A stretch of DNA of 64,000 nucleotides. Origin: Paracoccaceae bacterium (GTDB lineage: Bacteria > Pseudomonadota > Alphaproteobacteria > Rhodobacterales > Rhodobacteraceae). Positions 15,912 through 24,739 of this stretch are shown here, one piece after another; position 1 is the stretch's first letter; each line of letters opens with the position of its first letter. The position numbers and the translations under genes are program-made. Where the stretch lies: NCBI GenBank assembly GCA_024304985.1, contig JAMWZC010000009.1:124001-188000 (forward strand), written 5' to 3'. The notes under the pieces are model-generated. The model had not been told where the DNA came from. It worked only from the letters and a program-made list of their open reading frames with translations, and did not search any database.

Positions 15912-16523
15912 TCAAGTCATCCCGTCCAGCATGGCATAGGGGGCGGCTTTGGCCCGTGCCGCACGGAACGCCGCAATCGCGGGGCCGTGGCTGGCGGTCA
16001 TGTCGATATCGTCCCAGCCGTTGATCAGCTTCAGCCGCCAGATCGGGTCCAGATCGAAGGGGATCACCTCGTTTCCGATACGGATCACGCCATCCGTCAG
16101 ATCGACCGTCATCTCTTCGGCCTTGTCGCCAAGCCGGGCGATCATCGCTTCGATCCGGTCTTCGGGCAGGCGCGCGGGCAGAAGGCCGTTGTTCACCGCG
16201 TTCGAGGCGAAGATATCCCCGAAACTGGGTGCGAGAACGGCCTTGATCCCGAAATCCACCAGCGCATAGACCGCCGCTTCGCGCGAGGAGCCGGAGCCGA
16301 AGTTGCGGCGGGTCACGAGGATGCGCGCCTGCGCGTGGCGGTTCAGGGGCATCTCGGGGCGTGGCGTGCCACCCGCATCAAACCGCAGGTCGTGCAGCAG
16401 ATAGGGGCCGTAGCCATCCTTGCGCGGCACCGACATGAAGCGGGCGGGGATCAGTTGATCGGTGTCGATATTGTCCTGCGGCAGCGCCACGGCGGGACCC
16501 TGGATGATGCTGAACCCGGCCAT
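15912..16523 (-). CDS. leuD: aconitase-family hydro-lyase small subunit (3-isopropylmalate dehydratase LeuD type)
   Basis: A 203-residue swivel-domain subunit of a two-part hydro-lyase. DNIDTDQLIPARF near the N-terminus and NFGSGSSREAAVYAL are the classic LeuD blocks. The start at 16523 follows the leuC-type stop by one base. LeuCD proper isomerises 2-isopropylmalate in leucine synthesis, but no other leu gene is near. Here the pair sits with a GntR/HutC regulator and a TRAP importer, so it is more likely a catabolic paralogue, such as a citraconate or dimethylmaleate hydratase. The sequence alone does not settle which. Confidence 0.88.
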   Translation of the reverse strand: MAGFSIIQGPAVALPQDNIDTDQLIPARFMSVPRKDGYGPYLLHDLRFDAGGTPRPEMPLNRHAQARILVTRRNFGSGSSREAAVYALVDFGIKAVLAPSFGDIFASNAVNNGLLPARLPEDRIEAMIARLGDKAEEMTVDLTDGVIRIGNEVIPFDLDPIWRLKLINGWDDIDMTASHGPAIAAFRAARAKAAPYAMLDGMT

Positions 16524-16524
16524 G

Positions 16525-17931
16525 TCAGACCCGCCCTGCCAGAAGGGGGCGCACATCGGTGATCGTGCCTGTCACGGCGGCTGCGGCGACCATCGCGGGG
16601 CTCATCAGATGGGTGCGTGCGCCGCGGCCCTGACGGCCCTTGAAATTGCGGTTGGTCGAGGAAGCGCAGCGGTTGCCCGGTGCCACCAGATCGCCGTTCA
16701 TGCCCACGCACATGGAGCAGCCGGAGGCGACCCATTCCAGACCGGCCTCGGTGAAGATCCGGTCCAAGCCTTCCTGTTCCGCCTGCGCCTTGACCAAGGC
16801 AGAACCGGGCGAGACCAGACCGGGCACCTTTGCGCGGCGCCCCGACAGAACGGCTGCGGCGAGGCGCAGGTCTTCGATCCGGCCATTGGTGCAGGAGCCG
16901 ATAAAGACCTGATCAATGGGCGTGCCGTCGATCTTCTGGCCGGGGGTCAGGCCCATATAGTCCATCGCGGCGCGGGCCTGATCGGCGCGCGCACCTTGCA
17001 GTTGCGCCGGATCGGGCAGGTTTGCGGTGATGGGCAGCGCCTCTTCCGGGCTGGTGCCCCATGTCACGGTGGGGGCGATGGTGGCGCCGTCCAGCGAGAC
17101 TTCGCGGTCAAAGGTGGCACCATCGTCGGTGGCGAGGGTGCGCCAGTCTTGCACGGCACGGTCCCACTCGGCGCCATGCGGCGCGAAGGGACGGCCCTTG
17201 ATATAGGCGAAGGTCACATCATCCGGGGCGACCATGCCGCAGCGCGCGCCGCCCTCGATGGACAGGTTGCACAGAGTCATCCGCCCTTCCATGGTCAAGC
17301 CTTCGACCACGGGGCCTGCATATTCGATGGCATGGCCGCGCGCGCCGTCCGCGCCGAGCTGGGCAATCCATGAGAGCGCCAGATCTTTGGCGGTGACGGA
17401 TGGGCCGAGCTGGCCTGTCACGGTGATCCGCATCGTTCTGGGGCGTTTCTGCCAGATCGTCTGGGTGGCCAGCACATGCGCCACCTCGGTCGCGCCGATG
17501 CCGAAGGCGAGCGCGCCGAAGGCTCCGTGAGTGGAGGTGTGGCTATCGCCGCAATTGATCAGCAGGCCCGGCAGGGTCAGCCCCTGCTCCGGCCCCATCA
17601 CATGCACGATCCCCTGACGCGGATCGCGCATCCCGAAGCAGCGGATGCCGTGGCGGTTGGTGTTTTCCTCCAGCGTGCGGATCATGCGGGCGATGTCGGG
17701 ATCACCGATCCGGTCGCGGTCACGCGTCGGCGCGTAGTGATCGACCACGCCGATGGTGAGGGCGGGTTCGGCCACGGGCAGGCCACGCTCGGCCAGTTTG
17801 GCGAAGGCGTGGTGCGATCCTTCATGCACCAGATGGCGGTCCACCCACAGCAGGGATGCGCCATCCTCGCGCAGCAGAACCTGATGCGCGTCCCAGAGTT
17901 TGGCGAAAAGGGTGCTGGGGGTGCTGGTCAT
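16525..17931 (-). CDS. leuC: aconitase-family hydro-lyase large subunit (3-isopropylmalate dehydratase LeuC type)
   Basis: A 468-residue [4Fe-4S] hydro-lyase subunit. The three cluster cysteines are present in FIGSCTNGRIEDL and SGCSMCVGMN; CGDSHTSTHGAFGALAFGIG is the substrate/cluster loop. With the small subunit it adds or removes water across a C=C bond of a di- or tricarboxylate. It overlaps the upstream regulator by 4 nt (ATGA), an arrangement expected for a pathway-specific operon rather than the general leucine pathway. Related catabolic enzymes with this architecture include citraconate and 2,3-dimethylmalate dehydratases. Function as isopropylmalate isomerase remains possible. Confidence 0.9.
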   Translation of the reverse strand: MTSTPSTLFAKLWDAHQVLLREDGASLLWVDRHLVHEGSHHAFAKLAERGLPVAEPALTIGVVDHYAPTRDRDRIGDPDIARMIRTLEENTNRHGIRCFGMRDPRQGIVHVMGPEQGLTLPGLLINCGDSHTSTHGAFGALAFGIGATEVAHVLATQTIWQKRPRTMRITVTGQLGPSVTAKDLALSWIAQLGADGARGHAIEYAGPVVEGLTMEGRMTLCNLSIEGGARCGMVAPDDVTFAYIKGRPFAPHGAEWDRAVQDWRTLATDDGATFDREVSLDGATIAPTVTWGTSPEEALPITANLPDPAQLQGARADQARAAMDYMGLTPGQKIDGTPIDQVFIGSCTNGRIEDLRLAAAVLSGRRAKVPGLVSPGSALVKAQAEQEGLDRIFTEAGLEWVASGCSMCVGMNGDLVAPGNRCASSTNRNFKGRQGRGARTHLMSPAMVAAAAVTGTITDVRPLLAGRV

Positions 17932-18755
17932 TCCGCCGCCTCCCGCGCCGCAGGGTCGCCGATGACGGGTTCCCAGTGGCGATCACCGCCCTGCCCCACG
18001 CGGGTCAGGGTCATTTCCAGCCGGAAGGCATCGGCGCGGTAGAGGGCGGAGAGATACTCGACTCCCTGCCCGTTCACATCGCGCACGACGCGGCGCAGCG
18101 ACAGAAGGGCCGATCCGACAGACACGCCCAGCGCCTCGGCCACATCGGGCGAGGCGAGGGTTGCGGTGACGGATTGATGCGCGGCATCGACCTGCACGCC
18201 GGAGCGTTCCAGCAAGCGGAAGAGCGGCGTCGTGGCAAGGTCGGCTTCGGTATAATTGGCGGCGATGGCTTCGGGCACATAGGTGGTCAGGTGCGAGAAG
18301 GGGCGGCCGTCGACCAGACGGACGCGGACGGCTGTCTGCACCCTTGCGCCATCGGGCAGGGCCATGGCGGTGGCCACGGCATCCGGAGCGGGGCCGTAGG
18401 AAAAGGACAAAAGCCGCGCTGTCGTGGCCTGCCCCATGGCGACAAGCTGCGGGATCAACGTGGTGAAATCGGCGGCCAGCGGGGCTGCGGCCCCATCGGG
18501 GGCGCGGACCACACTGCCGCTGCCGACCCGTTTTTCGATCAGACCGTCGGCGGCCAGCGACTCCAGCGCGCGGCGGATGGTGACGCGCGAGACGCCGTGT
18601 ACTTCGGCCAGACGCTGCTCTCCCGGAAGGCTGGCGCCGGGGGCGAGGGTTCCATTGGAAATGTCATCGCGCAGCAGCAGATAGACCCTGCGCGCCTTGC
18701 CACCTTCCGGAAGACCTGTTCTGCCCTGCGTGTCCAAACCATCCCCCAAAATCAC
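17928..18755 (-). CDS. GntR/HutC family transcriptional regulator
   Basis: A 275-residue regulator with an N-terminal winged helix (about residues 22-85: LPGEQRLAEVHGVSRVTIRR) and a C-terminal UTRA ligand-binding domain (about 105-260). HutC-type proteins repress catabolic operons until a pathway metabolite binds. It heads the leftward operon and overlaps the leuC-type gene by 4 nt. The 146-bp gap to the divergent enzyme operon is dense in palindromes, so it probably controls both transcripts. Confidence 0.9.
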   Translation of the reverse strand: MILGDGLDTQGRTGLPEGGKARRVYLLLRDDISNGTLAPGASLPGEQRLAEVHGVSRVTIRRALESLAADGLIEKRVGSGSVVRAPDGAAAPLAADFTTLIPQLVAMGQATTARLLSFSYGPAPDAVATAMALPDGARVQTAVRVRLVDGRPFSHLTTYVPEAIAANYTEADLATTPLFRLLERSGVQVDAAHQSVTATLASPDVAEALGVSVGSALLSLRRVVRDVNGQGVEYLSALYRADAFRLEMTLTRVGQGGDRHWEPVIGDPAAREAAE

Positions 18756-18828
18756 CGCCCAAAGGGGCCGGATTCGCCTTCAACCGTATCAACGGTTTTT
18801 TGAAAAGCAAGTAATCCGTCACTTTGCG

Positions 18829-18883
18829 GCGCAAATATTTGCGCTTTGCAGATACCGTTATCTGTATTACCAAAGATACAGAT
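18829..18883. promoter_or_regulatory. operator cluster of the GntR/HutC-controlled divergent promoter
   Basis: The perfect palindrome GCGCAAATATTTGCGC (18829-18844) overlaps TTTGCG-G-CGCAAA (18823-18835). To its right lie AGATA-CCGT-TATCT (18850-18863) and ATCTGTAT (18860-18867) facing ATACAGAT (18876-18883) across 8 nt. Two different half-site types (TTTGCG and AGATAC/ATACAG) suggest either two regulators or one regulator plus promoter elements. The last repeat ends 18 bp before the rightward start codon. Confidence 0.65.
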
Positions 18884-18901
18884 TTCCAAGGGAGGGACGC
18901 C

Positions 18902-19471
18902 ATGCCGATCATCGAGGCTCATGTTCTGGAAGGCTATGACGATGGGGCGAAAACCCGTCTGGGCAAGGCTCTGACCGATGCGGTGCAGATGGTCGTGCCG
19001 GCTGCCCCGGATGCGATCACCGTGATTCTGCATGAGATGCCAAAGGCTCATTACATGCGCGGTGGAGCGCATCGCAGCGGCGCCCCTGCCCTGCCCGATC
19101 CTTGTGCAGTGGTGCGCGATTATCTGGCGGCGATGGAAGCGCGGGATCTGGAGCGGGCGCGTGGGATGCTGGGGGATGGGTTCGTGATGAACTTTCCCGG
19201 TGCGTCTGGTTTGCGTACGCTGGAAGAGCTGATCGCATGGTCGAAGCCCCGGTATCGGTTCGTAAAAAAGACCTATGACGGGTTCGAGGCCTTGCAGGGC
19301 GCGGGCCATGCGGTCGTGTACGCGCGCGGAACGCTGTATGGCGAATGGCCGGACGGGTCGGCATTTGCGGGCATCCGCTATATCGACCGGTTCGAGGTCA
19401 CGGGCGGACAGATCACGCGGCAGGACGTGTGGAACGACATCGCAGACGTGAAAGCAGCAGGGACAGCATGA
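18902..19471 (+). CDS. tautomerase (4-OT-like) - SnoaL-like (NTF2 fold) fusion protein
   Basis: A 189-residue protein in two parts. Residues 1-60 resemble a 4-oxalocrotonate tautomerase: MPIIEAHVLEG gives the catalytic N-terminal Pro after Met removal, and the length and VTVILHEMP block fit. Residues about 66-189 look like a SnoaL/NTF2 alpha+beta barrel (VVRDYLAAMEARDLERA, then alternating strands ending RQDVWNDI). Such barrels isomerise, hydrate or bind small acids. The start at 18902 is fixed by the need for Pro2 and by GGGAGGGAC upstream. It is the first gene of the rightward operon and overlaps the next by 4 nt. The fusion is unusual, and the substrate is unknown. Confidence 0.78.
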   Translation: MPIIEAHVLEGYDDGAKTRLGKALTDAVQMVVPAAPDAITVILHEMPKAHYMRGGAHRSGAPALPDPCAVVRDYLAAMEARDLERARGMLGDGFVMNFPGASGLRTLEELIAWSKPRYRFVKKTYDGFEALQGAGHAVVYARGTLYGEWPDGSAFAGIRYIDRFEVTGGQITRQDVWNDIADVKAAGTA

Positions 19472-21171
19472 CACAGAGCGCAGATATCGACCCGATCACA
19501 CTGGCCGTTCTGGCGGGCCGGATGGAGCAGATCGCTGACGAGATGGACGCGACGCTGTTCCGCGCGGCCTTCAACCCGATCATCGCCGAGGCGCATGATG
19601 CCTCGCACGGGCTTTATCATGCGGTGACGGGTGATACGCTGGTGCAGGGGAAATCGGGGCTGCCGATTTTCGTGGGTGTCATGTCGTTCGCCGTGAAGGC
19701 CGTCATCGACAAGGCGGCCGAGCATGGCGAGATCCGGGACGGGGATATCTATATTTTCAACGACGCGCATCTGGGCGGCACGCATCTGTCGGATATGCGG
19801 CTGGTGCGGCCCTATTTCCGGGATGGGCAGTTGTTCTGCTATCTGGCGTCGGTCGGGCATTGGCATGATGTGGGCGGTGCTGTGCCGGGCAACTACAACC
19901 CCGCCGCTACGGACGCGTTTCAGGAGGCGTTTGTGCTGCCGCCCGTGCGCTTGGCGCGTGGGGGTGAGGTGAATACGGATATCATCGACATCCTGATGCG
20001 GAACACGCGGTTGCCTCAGTCTGCGATGGGCGATCTGAACGGGCAGTTGGGCGCGCTGGATCTGGGCGTGCGGCGGATGGATGAGCTTTTGGATGAATAC
20101 GGGGCCGATACGGTGCGCGCGGCGCTGGATGCCTTGGGCCACCGGGCCGAGGCGTTGATGCGGGCCGAGTTGACCGCCCTGCCCGATGGGCGCTGGGAGG
20201 CGGTGGATTATCTGGACAATGACGGGATCACCGATGTGGCCCTGCCGATCAAGGTGGCCTTGGAGATCAAGGGCGACCGGATGGTTCTGGATTTCGAAGG
20301 CACCGCGCCGCGTTGTGCGGGTCCGGTGAATATCGCGCTGCCGACGGCAGTGGCCACGGCCTATGTGGCGATCAAGCATATCTTTCCGGCGCTGCCGGCC
20401 AATGCCGGTGTGATGCGCCCCATCGAGGTGCGTATCCCGGAGGGGTCGCTGCTGGCCGCCGAATTCCCCGCGCCTGTGGGTGGCTATACCGAGACGATCC
20501 TGCGGATGATCGACGTGATCTTTGCGGCGGCGGGTCAGGCGGCGCCTGACCGCGTGGTGGCCAATGCTTACGGCACGATCAATGCGCTGTCGATTGCGGG
20601 CAAGCGCAAGAATGGCCAGCCCTGGGTGATGTTCAGTTTCTACGGCGGCGGGCATGGCGGATCGCCGGAAAGCGACGGCTTGAACCATGGCAACGCGCCG
20701 ATCTCCACCGCGACGATCCCGCCGATGGAGATCCTTGAGGCGGCCTATCCGGTGATGTTCCGGCAATGGGCGCTGCGGCCTGACAGTGCGGGCGCGGGCG
20801 CGCATCGCGGCGGCTTGGGTGCCGTCTATGAGATCGAGGTGCTGGAGGAAAACGGGGCCGAGGCGTTCCTGTTCGGAGAGCGCGGGCGCTTTGCACCCAA
20901 AGGGGCTGCAGGTGGCGGCGAGGCGGCGATGAACGTCTTTTCCTATGAGCAGGCGGACGGGTGGCATCATCCGCCCCTGGCGTCGAAAATGCGGGGGATC
21001 AAGCTGACGCAGGGACAGGCCGTGCGGCTGGAGACTCCGGGTGGCGGTGGCTATGGCGCTGCTGCGGCGCGTGATCCCAAGGCCGTGGCGCGGGATGTGG
21101 CGCTGGGGCTGATTTCAGAGACCGAGGCGGATAAAACATACGGAACCGCATGGAAAGGGGCGCAGGCATGA
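19468..21171 (+). CDS. hydantoinase B/oxoprolinase family protein (HyuB)
   Basis: A 567-residue HyuB-type subunit. The beginning (DPITLAVLAGRMEQIADEMD) and the central NDAHLGGTHLSDMRLVRP and GHWHDVGG segments are characteristic. HyuA and HyuB together form ATP-dependent amide- or imide-ring opening enzymes (N-methylhydantoinase, 5-oxoprolinase) or acetone-carboxylase-like enzymes. The ATG overlaps the preceding stop (ATGA), and the stop overlaps the HyuA start in the same way. Context suggests opening of a cyclic imide or lactam in a catabolic route, which is inferred. Confidence 0.92.
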   Translation: MTQSADIDPITLAVLAGRMEQIADEMDATLFRAAFNPIIAEAHDASHGLYHAVTGDTLVQGKSGLPIFVGVMSFAVKAVIDKAAEHGEIRDGDIYIFNDAHLGGTHLSDMRLVRPYFRDGQLFCYLASVGHWHDVGGAVPGNYNPAATDAFQEAFVLPPVRLARGGEVNTDIIDILMRNTRLPQSAMGDLNGQLGALDLGVRRMDELLDEYGADTVRAALDALGHRAEALMRAELTALPDGRWEAVDYLDNDGITDVALPIKVALEIKGDRMVLDFEGTAPRCAGPVNIALPTAVATAYVAIKHIFPALPANAGVMRPIEVRIPEGSLLAAEFPAPVGGYTETILRMIDVIFAAAGQAAPDRVVANAYGTINALSIAGKRKNGQPWVMFSFYGGGHGGSPESDGLNHGNAPISTATIPPMEILEAAYPVMFRQWALRPDSAGAGAHRGGLGAVYEIEVLEENGAEAFLFGERGRFAPKGAAGGGEAAMNVFSYEQADGWHHPPLASKMRGIKLTQGQAVRLETPGGGGYGAAAARDPKAVARDVALGLISETEADKTYGTAWKGAQA

Positions 21172-23246
21172 GCATGCAAAAGACCGCAGGCCGCATGATC
21201 GGCGTCGATGTCGGCGGCACCTTCACGGATGTGTTCGTGCTGGACGAGGCGGCGGGAACCGCCACGGTGGCCAAGGTGCCGACCACGCGGCCTGATCAGT
21301 CGGGCGGGTTTCTGGACGGAATCGGGCGGCAGGTGTCGGACCTGTCCACGGTGGCGGTGGTGGTGCATGGCACGACCGCCGGGACCAATGCCTTGTTGGA
21401 GCGCAAGGGTGCCAAGATCGGCGTGATCACCACGGCCGGCCTGCGCGACGTGCTGGAAATGCGGCGGCGCGACCGGCCCCGGACTTGGGGGCTGCGCGGG
21501 GATTTCACGCCTGTGGTGCCGCGCGACCTGCGCCTTGAGGTGCCGGAGCGGACCTTGGCGGATGGGTCGATCCGCACGCCTGTCGATCTGGACGCGGTGC
21601 GCGATGCGGCGCGGCATTTGCTGGATCAGGGCTGTGCGGCGGTGGCGGTGATGTTCGCCAATGCCTATGCGAACCCTGCCAATGAGGCGGCGGCGGTCGC
21701 GGCCATTCGGGAGATGTGGCCGAATCCGCATGTCTCTGCCTCCTCGGAAATTCTGCCCGAGATCCGCGAGTTCGAGCGGTTTTCGACCACGGCGCTGAAT
21801 GCCTATTTGCAACCCGAGGTGTCGGGTTATCTGGACCGTCTGGAAACCGCGCTGAAACAGGGCGGTTTCGGCGGCGAATTCATGATCGTGCAATCCAATG
21901 GCGGGGTGATGGCGGTGGATACCGCCTGCCGCCTGCCTGTGCGCACGGCCCTGTCGGGGCCTGCGGCGGGGGTGATTGCTGCGGCCTATATCGCGCAGAC
22001 GGCGGGGTTTCCCGATGTGATCACCGGCGATATGGGCGGCACCAGTTTTGACGTGTCCTTGATTGCAGGGGGCAAGTCGATGCTGTCGCCGCAGACATCC
22101 ATTGATTTCGGGATGGTCGTGCGGTCGCCGATGATCGAGATCACGACGATTGGCGCGGGCGGCGGGTCGATTGCATGGGTCGATAAAGGCGGTTTGCTGA
22201 TGATCGGGCCGGAGAGTGCGGGATCGAACCCCGGCCCCGTGGCATATGGTCTGGGCAATACGCGGCCCACGGTGACGGATGCGAATGTGGTGCTGGGCCG
22301 GATCGATCCTGACAACCCCATCGGGGGCAAGCTGACGCGTCTGGATGTGGAGGCGGCGTCTCGGGCGATTGATGAGCATGTGGGCAAGCCTTTGGGTCTT
22401 GATACGCTGGCGGCGGCGGAAGCGATCCTGCGCGTCGCCAACAGCCGGATGGCGGGGGCGATCCGCTTGGTGAGTATCGAGCGGGGCTTTGATCCCAAGC
22501 GCTTTGCCTTCATGCCCTTTGGCGGGGGTGGGGCGCTGCATTCCGGGGCGATGCTGGCGGATGTCGGGCTGGCGCGGGCGATTGTGCCGCGCTATCCGGG
22601 TGTGACCTCGGCCATGGGTTGCGTGATCGCCGATATGCGGCAGGATTTCGTGCAGACGATCAACGCGATGGTGGACGGGCTGGATGAGGGCGGTCTGGCC
22701 GCGTTCATGCAGGCGCATATGGATCAGGGTCTGACCATGCTGGACGCGGCGCAGACCCGGTTCGAGGCGCGCGAGACCACGTTCGAGCTGGACATGGCCT
22801 ATGTCGGGCAGACGCATACGGTGGCCGTGCCCTTGCCGGTGACGATTGCGGAGGGTCGCGTCGTGCCGCCGACGCGGGCTGAGATCGCCGAGGCGTTCGA
22901 TGCGGCCTACAAGGCCACCTATGGGCGCTTGTTGCCCAAGGGGGCGCGGCGGGTGATGAACCTGCGCTCTGCCGTCACGGGGCGGCGGCCGAAGTTCGAT
23001 CTGGCGACACTTGCCCCGCGCGGAACCGGGACGGCCGAGGCGGCACGCAAAGGATCGCGGCGGGTCCATTTCGGCGATGCGTGGCATGAGACCGCCATCT
23101 ATAACCGGCTGGATCTGCCGGTCGGTGCCGTGATCCACGGCCCTGCCATTCTGGAACAGCCTGATACGACGGTGTTGATCGAACCGGGATTGACCGGCAC
23201 GGTCGATGCCTATGGCAACACGATCATCACCCGGCAGGAGGTTTGA
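21168..23246 (+). CDS. hydantoinase A/oxoprolinase family protein (HyuA)
   Basis: A 692-residue HyuA-type ATPase subunit. The N-terminus has the ASKHA phosphate loop GVDVGGTFTDVFVLD, and HGTTAGTNALLERKGAK follows. The central TGDMGGTSFDVSLI and GAGGGSIAWVDKGG blocks are the second nucleotide-binding elements. The subunit phosphorylates the substrate and HyuB completes hydrolysis. The start at 21168 overlaps the HyuB stop; a GTG or ATG further upstream would extend into HyuB without need. The next gene starts 3 bp downstream. Confidence 0.92.
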   Translation: MSMQKTAGRMIGVDVGGTFTDVFVLDEAAGTATVAKVPTTRPDQSGGFLDGIGRQVSDLSTVAVVVHGTTAGTNALLERKGAKIGVITTAGLRDVLEMRRRDRPRTWGLRGDFTPVVPRDLRLEVPERTLADGSIRTPVDLDAVRDAARHLLDQGCAAVAVMFANAYANPANEAAAVAAIREMWPNPHVSASSEILPEIREFERFSTTALNAYLQPEVSGYLDRLETALKQGGFGGEFMIVQSNGGVMAVDTACRLPVRTALSGPAAGVIAAAYIAQTAGFPDVITGDMGGTSFDVSLIAGGKSMLSPQTSIDFGMVVRSPMIEITTIGAGGGSIAWVDKGGLLMIGPESAGSNPGPVAYGLGNTRPTVTDANVVLGRIDPDNPIGGKLTRLDVEAASRAIDEHVGKPLGLDTLAAAEAILRVANSRMAGAIRLVSIERGFDPKRFAFMPFGGGGALHSGAMLADVGLARAIVPRYPGVTSAMGCVIADMRQDFVQTINAMVDGLDEGGLAAFMQAHMDQGLTMLDAAQTRFEARETTFELDMAYVGQTHTVAVPLPVTIAEGRVVPPTRAEIAEAFDAAYKATYGRLLPKGARRVMNLRSAVTGRRPKFDLATLAPRGTGTAEAARKGSRRVHFGDAWHETAIYNRLDLPVGAVIHGPAILEQPDTTVLIEPGLTGTVDAYGNTIITRQEV

Positions 23247-23249
23247 TCC

Positions 23250-23870
23250 ATGGGCGCTTTGACCACCATTGATCCCAAGCGCACGGCGCTTCTGACCATT
23301 GATTTGCAGAATGACTTTCTGCATCCCGAGGGGGCTTACGGCCGTGCGGGGCAAGGGGCGGATGCGATTGCGGCGCTGCCTGACCGGGTGGCCCCGGTGC
23401 GTGATGCGCTTCGCGCCAAGGGGGGCACTTATGTGTCCGCGCAGTTCACGCTGGTGCCCGGACCGGGTGGGGTGCCGCTGATTGCACCTCATCTGAAGCA
23501 GTTGCGCCCGTTCCTGACGACGGGGGATTTCGCACCCGGCAGTTTCGGGCATACGCTGGTGGATCGTCTGGCGCCCGCGGATTATGTGGTCGAGAAGGTC
23601 GCCTATTCCGCGTTCTACCAGACGCGGCTGGAATATATCCTGCGGGCCTTGGGGATTGATACGCTGATTGTGGGTGGAATCGTCACCAATGGGGGCGTGG
23701 CCAGCACGTTGCGCGACGCGCATCTGCGGAATATCGAGACGATCATGCTGTCGGATGGTTGTGCGGCGTTCCGGCAGGATGTGCATGAGGCGACGCTTCT
23801 GTCGCTGGGCACCGTCACCCATGTGATGAGTTGCGCCGAGACGATCGCTTTGCTGGAGGGCGCGGTATGA
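23250..23870 (+). CDS. isochorismatase-fold (cysteine hydrolase) protein lacking the nucleophilic Cys
   Basis: A 206-residue protein of the isochorismatase-like hydrolase family, which includes maleamate and N-carbamoyl amidohydrolases. Asp18 (LLTIDLQNDF) and Lys116 (VEKVAYSAF) of the Asp-Lys-Cys triad are present. The nucleophile motif, usually TNxCVxST, reads TNGGVAST, with Gly149 in the Cys position (codon GGC). A Cys at 171 (SDGCAA) is the family's structural position, not the nucleophile. The protein is otherwise full length, so it may bind rather than hydrolyse its ligand, or use another chemistry. It lies in the middle of a tightly coupled operon and overlaps the lyase gene by 4 nt. 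Confidence 0.85.
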   Translation: MGALTTIDPKRTALLTIDLQNDFLHPEGAYGRAGQGADAIAALPDRVAPVRDALRAKGGTYVSAQFTLVPGPGGVPLIAPHLKQLRPFLTTGDFAPGSFGHTLVDRLAPADYVVEKVAYSAFYQTRLEYILRALGIDTLIVGGIVTNGGVASTLRDAHLRNIETIMLSDGCAAFRQDVHEATLLSLGTVTHVMSCAETIALLEGAV

Positions 23871-24736
23871 GCTTGCGCGCACGCCTGACTGCATCCGAGA
23901 TTGTGATCGCGCCCGGTGTTTATGATGGGCTGACCGCCACGCTGGCCGAACAGGCGGGGTTCGAGGCCTTGTATCTGTCCGGCGCGGCTGTCGCCTATAC
24001 GCGGCTTGGGCGGCCTGACATCGGGCTGACTTCGGTGTCGGAAATGGCGGATACGATGGCGCTGATCCGGGATCGCACCGCCCTGCCCGTGATCATCGAC
24101 GCGGATACGGGGTTCGGCAATGCGCTGAATGCGCAGCGCACGATGCGGCTGTATGAGCGCGCGGGGGCCTCGGCCTTGCAGGTGGAGGATCAGACCTATC
24201 CCAAGCGCTGCGGGCATCTGGCGGATAAGTCGCTGATTTCGGCTGCGGAAATGGCGGGCAAGATTGCGGCGATGGCGGATGCGCGGGCCAGTGACGCCAC
24301 GCTGATCATCGCGCGCACGGATGCGATTGCGGTGGAAGGCTTTGATGCCGCCATGGAGCGGGCCGAGGCCTATGTGGCGGCTGGGGCGGATGTGCTGTTC
24401 ATCGAGGCGCCGCGGACGGGGGACGAGTTGGCGCAGGTAGCGCGCACGTTTCGGGGCCGCGTGCCGCTGTTGGCGAATATGGTGGAAGGCGGGCATACGC
24501 CCATTACCTCGGCCACGGACTTGCAGGCGCTTGGCTTTGATATCGTGATCTTTCCGGGCGGGATCGTGCGGGCCTTGGCGCGGACGGCGCAGGATTACTA
24601 TGCCAGTTTGCGGGCCCATGGGTCGAACACGCCGTTCGCGGATCGGATGTTCGATTTCGACGGGCTGAACGCGCGGATCGGCACGGCGGAAATGCTGGCC
24701 ATGGGGCAACGGTTCGACGGGCAGGACAAGGGGTAA
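23867..24736 (+). CDS. isocitrate lyase/PEP mutase superfamily lyase (KRCGH type)
   Basis: A 289-residue TIM-barrel enzyme of the PEP mutase/isocitrate lyase superfamily. Metal-binding acids lie in IIDADTGFG (Asp78, Asp80) and VEDQ (Glu107, Asp108). The mobile loop reads PKRCGH (112-117) with Cys115. The K(K/R)CGH motif marks C-C bond lyases such as methylisocitrate and 2,3-dimethylmalate lyase, not phosphonate mutases. It should split a 2-hydroxy dicarboxylate into pyruvate or glyoxylate plus a second acid. With the LeuC/LeuD-type hydratase on the divergent operon this makes a plausible two-step route like that for dimethylmaleate in nicotinate fermentation. Substrate not proven. Confidence 0.88.
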   Translation: MSLRARLTASEIVIAPGVYDGLTATLAEQAGFEALYLSGAAVAYTRLGRPDIGLTSVSEMADTMALIRDRTALPVIIDADTGFGNALNAQRTMRLYERAGASALQVEDQTYPKRCGHLADKSLISAAEMAGKIAAMADARASDATLIIARTDAIAVEGFDAAMERAEAYVAAGADVLFIEAPRTGDELAQVARTFRGRVPLLANMVEGGHTPITSATDLQALGFDIVIFPGGIVRALARTAQDYYASLRAHGSNTPFADRMFDFDGLNARIGTAEMLAMGQRFDGQDKG

Positions 24737-24739
24737 GCC

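Noticed and set aside
15912-17931. Reading these genes as the leucine-biosynthesis leuCD
   Set aside because: Family fits, but regulator overlap, TRAP genes and the divergent lyase operon argue for a catabolic paralogue. Kept as family name only.
21051-23894. A 947-codon open frame on the minus strand
   Set aside because: Antisense to HyuA and the isochorismatase-fold gene; Arg/His-rich composition and no motif.
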